64,000 nt of DNA from Arcuatula senhousia (lineage: Eukaryota; Mollusca; Bivalvia; Mytilida; Mytilidae): assembly GCA_963971305.1 (NCBI GenBank), contig OZ020304.1, positions 34,582,502 to 34,646,501 of the forward strand. Direction: 5' to 3'. The notes under the pieces are model-generated. The model was not told the DNA's origin and searched no databases. It saw only the letters and a list, made by a program, of their open reading frames with translations. A program made the translations under genes and the position numbers. Below, piece after piece: positions 24,181 through 34,319 of this stretch. The stretch's first letter is position 1, and each line of letters begins with the position of its first letter.

Positions 24181-26369
24181 TCTACCAAAAATATTGAAAA
24201 TGCCAAACACTGTATAAATATGAAGAGCATAGAACAGTATAACCAAAAATACCAAACTGGGGAACCAAATTATTACTAAGATAATCAACCTATGTCTGAG
24301 GTAGGAAGAACCTTAGGGTTTAGACAATTTTGAAATTTAGACGGATAATTTGAAGCTTTGATGTATTCTCCAACTCAAAAAGTGTTGGTGCCGGAGCGGG
24401 CTAACCTCGGGGAATTTACACTCCACCAGCAGTGCTAACCTTCACGTGTGTTCGAAATACAAATGACAACAAAGTTCCAGACAATAAATTTTGCTACGCC
24501 TGACGTAATGTTTGCGAAACAAATTTTTTCATCAGGTTTGACACATAAATGGTATGTTAAGTTGAAAAGTTGCATAAATACATATTGCTGCCTTATAAGA
24601 AAAGGTTCATAAAGTTAAGAGATAATAAAGACAATTTGTTCGCATATAAATATAGATCACATTTGCAAATTTCTTATGTAAAATATATGAAACTTTAGTA
24701 AAATCACATATTTGAGCATAAATAAAGGTAATAACAAAACTAAAATTATATGATGGTTTAATAAAATTGACAAGAAAATGTTTGCGAAGCAAATTTTTTC
24801 ATCAGGTTTGACACATTAATGCTAAGATAAGTTGAAAAGTTGCATTACTAAATATTCCTGCCTTATAAAATAAGGTTCATATAGTTCAGAGATAATAAAG
24901 AAAATTTGTTGGCAAAGGAATATAGATCACATTTGCAAAATTATGATGTAAAATATATGAAACTTTTGTTAAATCTTATATTTGAGCATAAAATTATATG
25001 ACAGTTTAATAAAATTGCCAACAAAATGTTTGCAAAACAACTTTTTTCATCAGGTTTGACACATTAATGGTATGTTCAGTTGAAAATTTGCATAAATACA
25101 TATTTGGGCATAAAAAAATAAGGTTCATAAAGTTCAGAGATTATAAAGACAATTTGTTCGCATATATATATAGATCACATTTGTAATTTTCTTATGTAAA
25201 ATATATGAAACTTTAGTAAAATCTTATATTTGAGCATAAAATTATAAGACAGTTTAATATAATTGACAAGAAAATGTTTGTAAAAGAACTTTTTTCATCA
25301 GTTTTGACACATAAATGGTATGTTAAGTTGAAAATTTGCATAAATACATATTGCTGCCTTAAAGAATAAGGCTCATAAAGTTCAGAGAATATAAAGACAA
25401 TTTGTTTGCATATAAATATAGATCACATTTTCAAATTTCTTATGCTAAATATATGAAACTTATATAAAAGAATATAAAGACAATTTGTTTGCATATAAAT
25501 ATAGATCACATTTTCAAATTTCTTATGCTAAATATATGAAACTTTAGTAAGATTATATATTTGAGCATACAATTATATGACAGTTTAATAAAATTGACAA
25601 GAGAATGTTTGTGAAACAACTTTTTTCATCAGATTTGACACATTAATGGTATATTCAGTCGAAAATTTGCATAAATACATATTGACGCCTTAAAAAGTAA
25701 GGTTCATATAGTTCAGAGATAATAAAGAAAATTTGTCCGCAAAGGAATATAGATCACATTTGCAAATTTCTTATGTAAAATATATGAAACTTTAGTAAAA
25801 TCTTGTATTTGAGCATAAAATTATATGGCGTTTTAAAAAAAATTCACAAGAAAATGTTTGCGAAACAACTGTTTTCATCAGGTTTGACACTTTAATGCTA
25901 AGATAAGGTGAAACGTTTTGCTAGCGTGACTTAAAAATAAGGTTCATATAGTTAAGAGATAAAAAAGAAAATTTGTTCGCAAAGGAATATAGATCACATT
26001 TGCAAATTTCTTATGTAAAATCTTATATTTGAGCATAAAATTATATGACGGTTGATAAAAGTTGACATAAAATTGTTAGTGAAACAACTATTTTCATTAG
26101 ATTTGACACATAAATGCTATAATATTTTGAAAACTTTAATAACCTCATATCTTTAACTTGAAAAATAAGGTTCATATTTAACCATTTTTAAGAGATTATG
26201 AAGAAAATTTATTTCTATTATAGAAATGTTAAGACCAATTATTTCTTATGTAAGCTACAAATGTTTAAGAAATTAAAAATCTGTTGTTTGAGCCAGGGAT
26301 GTCTAAAATAAGGGATGAGCAACTTCCAATACAAACTAACAAAAATTAAAAACGAAAGAATATGGAATA

Positions 26370-27394
26370 TGTGCCAAAAAGACACGATCCACATATTGAA
26401 ATGATTTTAATAAATGTACAAAAGCAAAATTTCACTGCGTGTGAAGCGCTTTTCTGGATTAACCTTCATCAGACACGCTAGGGGTAGAAAACTTGGAAAA
26501 CCGGTAGAATATTAGATTTGATTAAAAACAAGTGCCAAAAAATATTACAACAATGACCAAACAGATAATTTAAAATTTATCAATTTTTATAGAAACAGTC
26601 AAACATTGTCAAATTTTGAAAATATGTAAACTGTGTCTTTCCAACACATATTCCAGTATTCGAAAATATATAAGAGCATACAACTGAAGCACGGGGAAGC
26701 TTTCTACGACCTCCACACGGCACTATAGCCAAACTCTGAAATAATATTAAAAATAGGGCATGTAATGGGACATTAAATGATACCCCGCCACGTTATAATA
26801 TCAAAAGTTCATAAAATTTGAATTAAAGTGGCCTATCTCAAAAACAGTTTTTTGGATCATGCCGGAAATTGAACTTGACCTGTATTTTATTGTACTCAAT
26901 AGCTGTACAAAATATCATATGAATCCCATGACGCGTTTTCAAGTTATTGGTCGGAAACTCAAAATTTCATAAAATTTGATTTTTCAAAGTGGCCTATCTG
27001 GAAAACTATTTTTTGGATCAAGCTGGAAATTAAACTTGACCTATATTTTATTGTACTAAACAGCTGTGCAAAATATCATTCAAATTCTTTGACGCATTTT
27101 CAAGTTATTGGTCGGAAACTCAAAATTTCATGAAATTTGATTTTTCAAAGTGGCCTATCTCGAAAAATATTTTTTGGATCATGCTGGAAATCGAACTTGA
27201 CCTGTATTTTATTGTACTAAACAGCTGTGTAAAATATCATTCAAATCTTTTGACGCGTTTTCAAGTTATTGGTCGGAAACCTTCGGGGGACGGACAGACG
27301 GACAGACGGACAGACGGACGGACGGACGGACGGACAGACACCGAAATAAACTGAGGGTATAACATAATACCCTGCCACTTCGTGTGGCGGGGTA
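26370..27394. mobile_element. Compound insertion with 23-bp flanking duplication
   Basis: The same 23 bp stand at 26347-26369 and 27395-27417. Between them are a hammerhead-bearing sequence (26370 to about 26745) and a member of the dispersed CCCCGCCAC family (about 26752-27394) containing three repeated blocks of about 120 bp that begin AAAATTTCATAAAATTTGA, plus a GGACAGAC microsatellite at 27289-27340. A second, inverted member of the latter family lies at 33065-33630. Confidence 0.65.
26437..26478 (-). ncRNA. Hammerhead-type ribozyme, family C
   Basis: Minus strand: helix I GCGTGT/ACACGC is a perfect six pairs around CTGATGA. Helix II is short (GG/CC with loop TTAAT, flanking A-A). Then GAAA and a minimal helix III AGCGCT precede the TTC cleavage triplet, with predicted cleavage between 26443 and 26442. 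A related CGGGGA...CTCCAC box lies at about 26691-26730. Helix II is weaker than in the other families, so activity is uncertain. Confidence 0.6.
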
Positions 27395-27417
27395 TAAAAA
27401 CGAAAGAATATGGAATA

Positions 27418-28555
27418 AGTCAATATTTTTCTATGCCTCCCCATCTTTCTTCTTTATTTACACAAATTTAAAAAAAATTGAAGTTACACAATATTTATAT
27501 CATTGGAAAGAGAAATTGTTCAGAAATTATCATATATAAAATATTTGGCAATCACATTGAAAATATAGAAATTATATTGAGTAATGTAAAGATGGTCCAA
27601 ATTTCTTAAGTAAAATTTTCAATAAATGTGCTAAATTGACAAGGAAAAAAATCAATAATTGCACATTTTTAACAGTAAGTGCCTCAGGAAAATTAGGTGA
27701 AATTGACAAATTTCTACCTGTTAATTGGTGGGCTTAATGGTAAATTACAGTCATAAAACTTATATCACATGAAAGCCCTTTCTTTGGTCTGTTTATTGAA
27801 TATAAGTTTGTTTAGATTCACAATAAAATTGATTATTAATTAAGCCCATGAAATAGCAAGAAATTCAAACTTTGATGTTTTTTTAAAGTTTTATTGAAGA
27901 TAGGTAATTTGTATTCTTTGATATCTTTGGCATTTCTAAATATAGAAAAACAGATTTTTTAATTAGCATTTGAGAAAATAATTGTCTTTCAGAGGATATA
28001 ATTTCCATTTTGATACACCTATTATTTTCAGAACCAACCCTGGAGAAATTTAACCTTTATGAACCTTCTGAAAATTAAATTGAACTTAAATACACCTAAA
28101 ATTAAACATGAAAATTTTCTTTTTTTAAGATTGTTTCCCTTCACATGGCAAAATAGCTATTTTCCATTTTCCCCTCTTTTACGTTTTATTTGATATAAAT
28201 TTCATAAAAATCTGTTCAGTAGTTTTAATGCATACCCTGGAGAAAGTTGACCTATTTTCAACAGAAAACATGCAAAAATATGACAAAATCTCAGGTAAAC
28301 AGAGGAGGCATAGAACATTAGTGATTATATACAGATACATATCCCATCAGTTTTATTTAATCCCTGTTTGAGCTTAATATTATATGATGGTTTTATAACA
28401 ATCACAAAAATTGTTTTCAAAATAACTTTCTGACAAGATTTTAAATGAGGTATTTCAAAATATAATATGTTTGACATAAAAAATCGTATGAATTTTTGCA
28501 TTTTAAAACAGAAATGTGTTATGTCTTTACATTAAAGTTTGACTTTAATATTTTA
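27418..28555. other. AT-rich stretch with satellite remnant
   Basis: No gene seen. Inverted CTATGCCTCC motifs occur near 27432 and 28308. From about 28340 the sequence resembles the satellite unit seen at 24.5-26.3 kb (TTGAGCTTAATATTATATGATGG). The array therefore continues, diverged, beyond the insertion at 26370-27394. Confidence 0.4.
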
Positions 28556-29144
28556 TTAAGCACAATTCGGCTGTGCTTTGTAATATATTTTTTTATTATT
28601 AATATAAAACGCGTCAAATGTCCCGCTTTTACATTTATTTATATAAATTTCTATTTTATTTAAAGATTTTATGCATTCGATCCAGGAGTCACGTGATACA
28701 GAAAGCGAAACGAACCTAAAAATTCCGTATTTTAGATTGAATTGACGCATGACGGATTGGTAAATTGCATCATGGGATGCATTTGACGGATAGGATCGGA
28801 CAAATTGGTGACTGATCGATGACGGATTGGTGATTGATTGGTGACGGATCGGTGAATGATTGAGACCGGATCGATGACTGATTGGTGACTGATTGATGAC
28901 GCGTGACGGATCGCAAAAACGGTTGCATTGATCGGTTCAAGTACTGTATGCTGCGTTTTATTAAAAACAAGTTTTAAATAGTTAAAAACTGCTCCTTTGA
29001 TATTTTTTAAGGAGATACGATCCTGTGGTTTGAATATTTTGAATTGTTTTTCAATATTCTTTGCCTTTATTAATTTATAAAGCAGGGGAATTAATGTACC
29101 CATTGAACCCATATTTTCCTTTATATATTTTGAATATAAAATAC
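28556..29144. other. Unassigned open frames and a short GACGGATTGG repeat
   Basis: Minus-strand frames 28750-28556 and 29181-28732 have no recognised domain. At about 28745-28915 a loose tandem of GACGGATTGGTGACTGAT-like units produces repetitive translated serine/histidine-rich sequence. No start, splice or family evidence supports a gene. Confidence 0.3.
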
Positions 29145-29937
29145 AAAGGATGGGTTGCGATAATGACCTATTTTGGCCCATCTATAGGCGAAAAATAAAA
29201 ACTTTTTCCGAAAGCATGTTACTTTATATCCTATTTTGTAGCAAAATGATTGTACTGCTATAAAAGACTACTTTAAAATACTTTTGCACGAACACAGCTT
29301 CCAAAATTGGGTTCAAAACTGACCCAATTTGAATGAAAATTTCGTCTGATGTTAAAGAAAATTTTAAGGTAGGGCTTCCATAAATTAAAATTTTGTGCTA
29401 ATAAACTTGAAGCCAGTGTTTACAATTCTATAAAAGGTTCATCATATATATACATCACTTTAAACAACAGTTTTGAAATCGAAATGACCGCTAATCTCAA
29501 GAAAAATGAAGAAAACGGAGAGATTTCGCACATTTTTTAACTACTGATTACAACTTCAAAATTTACAGTCTTTTTAAATTTTCAGTATGCCTTGCACGCT
29601 TGAAGCTTGAAACTTTCACAAAAGATGTGTCTTAGTATAACAAGTTTTTGAATAAATTATGGAGCTGGTTCCGCGTGCAAGGCTATACTTCCGGGAAGGA
29701 TATATATCTCTTATTTGTGCCACTTTCCCATAGGCACAATGTTAAAATAATTAACGGTGGTTCATTTCAAGCACCATTTACTAAAAGTTGAAATAATCTT
29801 TTCAACTACAGACGTTTGTTTTAAAAAAAAACAGAAATATTAACCTTTCCAACAAGACATTTTGTGATAGAATTTACTTAATTTTAATTTTGACTTTTGT
29901 GGTGGGCTGAAAAGGGTCTTATTGCAACCCATCCTTT
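29145..29937. mobile_element. MITE-like element with about 36-bp inverted ends
   Basis: The ends read AAAGGATGGGTTGCGATAA on the left, and the right end is a close inverted copy; similarity continues to GCCCA for about 36 bp. The interior (about 720 bp) is non-coding. No convincing target duplication was found. Confidence 0.55.
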
Positions 29938-31280
29938 CAGCAAGATTTAATGATTATTTCCATGCTTAATAGGTCAATCTGTTTCAATGTTATTCCAATA
30001 AAAAATCCAGAGAAGTCCGATTTCCAAACATTTTTTTAAATTTTTTTTTCTTTAATTTAACTTTATTAAGGTTTTTCTAACAAGAGAGACAATTTGAAAT
30101 TGTAAATCTACAATTTACATATATAAATGTCAAGCATGCATGATCATAAGGCATCAAATAGAAAACTTAAATATCATTTATTTTTTTTTACAATAACTTG
30201 TCATTGTTAAGATTAACTTGAACTTAGAATTTCAGGAGAAAAGGCCAATGAAGTGAAAGAATGTTATTTTACTCTATGTTCATCATGATGACCATAAATG
30301 GTATATCGATATCACGCACAGAAGCGTACAAACATGAACATTTTTAAAAAGTAATCTGCATGCACATTGTACGCATGTGCCTCATTTGCTGACACAACAT
30401 ATCCTGGCTAAATAACAGATGCATTTTGCTAAGTACATGTATTAAGGAATGCAAATTAAAAACATTGGATGGTCTTGCAGTTTATGATGTATGCCAAATA
30501 ATACACATACTCGTAGAGCTTATACATGTATTCTGTTAATTGAAAATCCAGATCCCGTATGTTCAAACAAATGTAAACACTACATGTACTATTCCATATT
30601 CTACTACCTTAAGTCTAATTGTACATAGACCTTAATATAAGGTAACACACACAAGTATATTGATCAATGGCCTATTATATTTGCATGTATCATTATGATA
30701 AATATACATGTAGTTATGTACGATGTACATGTATACTCAGTGTATATATTCCATTATGTGTACTCATAGACTCTTTCATGTGTTATATTAAAGCTGTACA
30801 CTTTGGTAGTCTCAAAACCAGCTAAGTGTATTAGGTAGATATATATGTGAATAAGTTCATACATAGCAATATTAATATGTAGCAACATGTACTGTACATG
30901 GTTGTACCAAGCAAATTTGTACGTAAATATGTGTTATGCATATACCACTATGTTATGCATATACACTATGTATTGTCAATTGTAATTCATGTAAGTTTAT
31001 ATGAAAATCTTGCAGGATGAACTTAAAGCAAAATCTACATGTAATGCTCATGTATGCTCATCTAACGCTAATTATGTCAAGTATGTTGACAAACCACGAA
31101 GAATTATCTGGTGGATTTGTTCCCAAATACTTAAGTAAATACAAATAGTAGTATTTTGCAAGTGAATGCACACACACGCACTATGTTAAACAGCCAGATG
31201 GTAAATCGTACATGTAAATGCAGGAACGTAATTAAATAGGTATCTATTAGAGTGCCTTTTATAGAAGTAAACTAAATGAT
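29938..31280. other. AT-rich non-coding stretch rich in TACATGTA
   Basis: No coding region. The palindrome TACATGTA and close variants recur many times between 30400 and 31060. There is no other structure that can be supported. Confidence 0.4.
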
Positions 31281-31284
31281 TATT

Positions 31285-31915
31285 ATACTCCCGCTTCGAA
31301 GAAGAGGGGGGAATACTGTTAAACCTTGTCCCTTCGTTCGTCCGTCCGTTCATCCGTCCGTAATCAAAGTTCCGTCACAGTTTTCTAAGCAACTACATAC
31401 ACTGTGTGGGAGCGAAACCGGAAATTGGTACTAGTTGAAGCGAGGATCACCAGCTGACAAACGTCACTGGGGTCAAGATATTTTATTTTATTCTTATTTA
31501 AACCACCTTTTCAAGTTGGAAAAGGAGTCGTTTGAAGCATAAGATAGCTGAGAAGGTGTGTGTCTTTGAGCTAAGTCGTATAAAAGGTTTATATATTAAA
31601 ACGAGATGAAAAAAATTGACTTAGTACCGGCGATAAATGAGATCGCCAGATCAAACATCATAAAATTCAACGATTAAACGCATATTTGATTGAACCAAAT
31701 GGTAAATTTTCTTTAATCTGTTTAACTATTAATAAAAATATGAAAAAAGGGCATTGGGCCTGAAATGCCTCTTAAAGCTTGGAAACAAAATTGCATCGGT
31801 GTACGGCAGCTTATGAAACAAGTGTACGGGTACTTGCAGATTTGTATATTGTTTATCTGTACGGCACTTGTGAAGATGACCATTTATGTTTTTATTATTA
31901 GTTATATATCGCATT
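31285..31915 (-). repeat. Dispersed repeat, inverted partner of 36590-37085
   Basis: The block from GTGTGGGAGCGAAACCGG (about 31404) to TAAGCTGCCGTACACC (about 31815) matches 36680-37085 on the opposite strand. It includes a GTCAGCTGGTGATCCTCGCT motif. The outer part (31285-31400) is the CCCGCTTCGAAGAAGAGGGG head, a microsatellite-like CGTCCGTCCG tract and one unit of the repeat that is tandem at 37090-37640. Confidence 0.65.
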
Positions 31916-32383
31916 TCATTGTGACAAACAGGATATAAAAACGACTTAGAACTGTTAATAAGTGTATTGTGTCTGTAAATAACAAGAAAAAAAAGACCAT
32001 TTACTACTCTGAAGGCTATTGGTTGTAATTAGTATTGTACCGTATGTAGTTCCTAAATCCCGACCTCTGCTCATATCCACCTCTTTAATAACAGAATGCA
32101 AGTCCCAGTTCCCTCTCCAGTCTGCACTTTTCATAAAGATTTGCATTATCCCTAACCATTTTTAGCACCGGATTAGGGATCAGAGAGGCCGAAAACGACA
32201 AAGTTTGTCTGGACAAATAGTTTTACTAAAATACTAGTTGTAGTGTCCAACCATTTTTTATGAAATTTTAAAATGATATTCATATCTGCTAAAGGATGCT
32301 TTCCATTGCATTTTAGGTTGTGGCCCTTATTGTTTCAGAATTACAAATACCAAAAAACGCGGGTATAAACGGTTAATTTTGAT

Positions 32384-32429
32384 ATGCTATATATCGATAT
32401 TTCAAGGAGTAACCTCTCATCAGTAGCAT
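32384..32429 (-). ncRNA. Hammerhead ribozyme, retrozyme B unit 1
   Basis: Minus strand: helix I ATGCTA/TAGCAT is a perfect six pairs. The core is CTGATGA, helix II GAGG/CCTT with one G-U closing pair and loop TTACT, then GAAA, minimal helix III TAT-CG-ATA and the cleavage triplet ATA. Predicted cleavage lies between 32390 and 32389. Confidence 0.8.
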
Positions 32430-32767
32430 TTAAACCAAAACTTTGGAAGGTCAAAATCCAAAACAGTTGAAAACGAAAAGTACTCAAAACCAAAACGTTC
32501 GAACAAGGAAGCCAAATCCAGCACCGATGATATCGACCATGTACATTACAAGGAAAGAAACCTGGTGTTTTTATCAATTTTGAATTTAACAATCTGAAAT
32601 TTCAGCGACAATATATTAGAAATTTTATGGTAATTCGTGTCAGACAAGTCTGACTACCAGGCTTGTGATTACCCTCGGGGACCTCTGGTCCACCAGCAGC
32701 GGCTATCGCCCAGTGGTTTCAAAATTAAAAATACCAAAAAACGCGGGTATAAACGGTTAATTTTGAT

Positions 32768-32813
32768 ATGCTATATATCGATATTTCAAGGAGTAACCTC
32801 TCATCAGTAGCAT
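32768..32813 (-). ncRNA. Hammerhead ribozyme, retrozyme B unit 2
   Basis: Identical in sequence to the unit-1 ribozyme, 384 bp away. Predicted cleavage between 32774 and 32773. Self-cleavage at both sites would release one 384-nt unit suited to circularisation. Confidence 0.8.
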
Positions 32814-33064
32814 TTAAACCAAAACTTTGGAAGGTCAAAATCCAAAACAGTTGAAAACGAAAAGTACTCAAAACCAAAACGTTCGAACAAGGAAGCCAAA
32901 TCCAGCACCGATGATATCGACCATGTACATTACAAGGAAAGAAACCTGGTGTTTTTATCAATTTTGAATTTAACAATCTGAAATTTCAGCGACAATATAT
33001 TAGAAATTTTATGGTAATTAGAAGAAAGGGACAACAATGTTTTGAAAATACCGCTGTACACTCT

Positions 33065-33630
33065 TTTTATTCCCCGCCACACGAAGTGGCAGGGTATTAT
33101 GTTATACCCTCAGTTTTTTCTGTGTCTGTCCGTCCGTCCGTCCCCCGAAGGTTTCCGACCAATAACTTGAAAAAGCGTCAAAGGATTTGAATGATATTTT
33201 GCACAGCTATTTAGTACAATAAAATACAGGTCAAGTTCGATTTCCAGCATTATCCAAAAAATAGTTTACGAGATCAAAATTTCATGAAATTTTGAGTTTC
33301 CGACCAATAACTTGAAAACGTGTCATGGGATTGAAATGATATTTTGTACAGCTATTAAGTACAATAAAATAGTTTTCGAGATAGGCCACTTTGAAAAATC
33401 AAATTTCATGAAATTTTGAGTTTCCAACCAATAACTTGAAAACGCGTCATGGGATTCAAATGATATTGTGTACAGCTATTAAGTACAATAAAATACAGGT
33501 CAAGTTCAATTTCCAGCCATGATCCGAAAAAACAGTTTTTGAGATAGGCCACTTTAAAATCAAATTTTATGAACGTTTGATATTATAACGTGGCGGGGTA
33601 TCATTTAATGTCCCATTACATGCCCTATTT
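33065..33630 (-). repeat. CCCCGCCAC dispersed element, inverted copy
   Basis: Begins CCCCGCCACACGAAGTGGC (an internal hairpin), runs through a GTCCGTCCGTCC tract and three blocks around GAGTTTCCGACCAATAACTTG, and ends AATGTCCCATTACATGCCCT. It matches about 26752-27394 on the opposite strand, including that end. Confidence 0.65.
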
Positions 33631-33639
33631 TTTCACATT

Positions 33640-34000
33640 TTATTCCTTTTCAAAACATTTAGGAATTGAGATAAAGGACGCTACGGATTCTATCTCGAAA
33701 TACTCTCAAGGAAAACTTTCAACAAAGCTTTATGACAAACGTGAAGACTTCAACTTTCCATTCTTGTGTACCAACATTCCGCCCGCTCCAGCTTATGGCG
33801 TTTACGTATCAATATTGATTCGTTACTCCAGAGCTTGCAGGAATTGCATCGATTTCCTTGACAGAACGTCACGCCCGAAACAAAAATTGCTTACACAGAG
33901 TTGTGTTGCTCCTCATTTGCTGTCTTCACTCAAGAACTTGTATGGTAGACATTATGCCGTCATAGACAAATGTGGGATTTCAATGTTTTAGAAGAGTGCA
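33640..34000 (+). pseudogene. Penelope-superfamily reverse transcriptase remnant
   Basis: The open frame contains LSTKLYDKREDFNF, IPPAPAYGVYVSILIRYSRAC, FLDRTSR and LKNLYGRHYAVIDKCGIS. It is the C-terminal part of the RT family also present at 19659-20050 (minus) and about 58360-58470. The 5' part is missing where the CCCCGCCAC repeat ends. Its 3' tail (about 34010-34310) is the same dispersed tail repeat found alone elsewhere in the window. Confidence 0.65.
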
Positions 34001-34009
34001 GATGGTGGT

Positions 34010-34310
34010 CTGTCATAAATGTTTGTTTTGCCTTACTTTACCGGATTTGATACACTGAATTGACAGAACTTGGCAGCACATCGGGTGTGTTATAGCAAGC
34101 AGGAACCGCTTACTCTTACGGAGCGCCTGCTTTCACTCTGGGTACGACTTGAATCCGCGTTGTTGATTGCTTTTAAGATTTTTGTATATTTGTGTTATAT
34201 GTTGTCTGTTTTTTGTCCTGCTCTCGTTGGCATTGACTGGTTTTGTTTTTGCCTTTTCAGACGTTTGACATTCGGATGCCCCATTGGCACCTTTGCTTCC
34301 TTTACATAAG
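34010..34310 (+). repeat. 3' tail of the RT remnant
   Basis: Contains ACTTTACCGGATTTGATAC, GCAGGAACCGCTTACTCTTA, and GTACGACTTGAATCCGCGTT. The same series follows the RT remnant at 59.3 kb. This identifies the short copies at 4.5, 9.0 and 60.3 kb as truncated ends of one family. Confidence 0.65.
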
Positions 34311-34319
34311 TGTGTACAG

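Larger units (their letters stand above)
23738..24507 (-). mobile_element. Retrozyme A: tandem hammerhead-ribozyme repeat
   Basis: Two complete units (period 358-359 bp) and the start of a third (to about 24507), inserted in a satellite unit whose uninterrupted form is seen at 24760-24800. Each unit carries a hammerhead ribozyme on the minus strand and a box near 24047-24082 and 24406-24441 reading CCTCGGGGA then CTCCACCAGCAG. The minus-strand 5' border lies within 3-6 nt of the predicted cleavage site of the third unit. This agrees with insertion of a copy made from self-cleaved RNA. Short tandem hammerhead elements of this type are known as retrozymes. Confidence 0.75.
23546..26346. repeat. 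Decayed satellite, unit about 248-270 bp
   Basis: A tandem array. The landmark CATCAGGTTTGACAC (or variant) occurs at 24530, 24800, 25048, 25296, 25627, 25876 and 26095, giving periods of 270, 248, 248, 331, 249 and 219. The 331-bp unit contains an internal duplication of about 76 bp (near 25388 and 25466). Units contain TTTGAGCATAAAATTATATG. A ribozyme-bearing repeat interrupts the first unit (23738-24507). Related sequence recurs at about 28340-28460. No coding function. Confidence 0.75.
32336..33018 (-). mobile_element. Retrozyme B: second tandem hammerhead family
   Basis: Two nearly identical blocks of about 280 bp (32336-32620 and 32720-33018, period 384) separated by a single linker of about 100 bp. 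Each block carries a hammerhead ribozyme on the minus strand. The linker holds a CCTCGGGGA...GTCCACCAGCAG box (about 32673-32706) that resembles the one in retrozyme A. The near-identity of the two blocks suggests a recent insertion. The 83-codon open frames in both blocks are by-products of the duplication. Confidence 0.75.

Noticed and set aside
24520..26110. Hammerhead cores in the satellite (CTGATGA on the minus strand)
   Set aside because: The CTGATGA word is present in several units, but no GAAA at the required distance and no pairing helix I were found.
27430..28318. TIR element with CTATGCCTCC ends
   Set aside because: Only 10-12 bp match, with no duplication and no second copy in the window.
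28732..29181. 149-codon frame as a gene
   Set aside because: Half of it is a translated GACGGATTGG-type repeat and the rest has no recognisable motif.
32341..32976. Duplicated 83-codon protein
   Set aside because: Antisense by-product of the retrozyme B duplication, without domain or start context.
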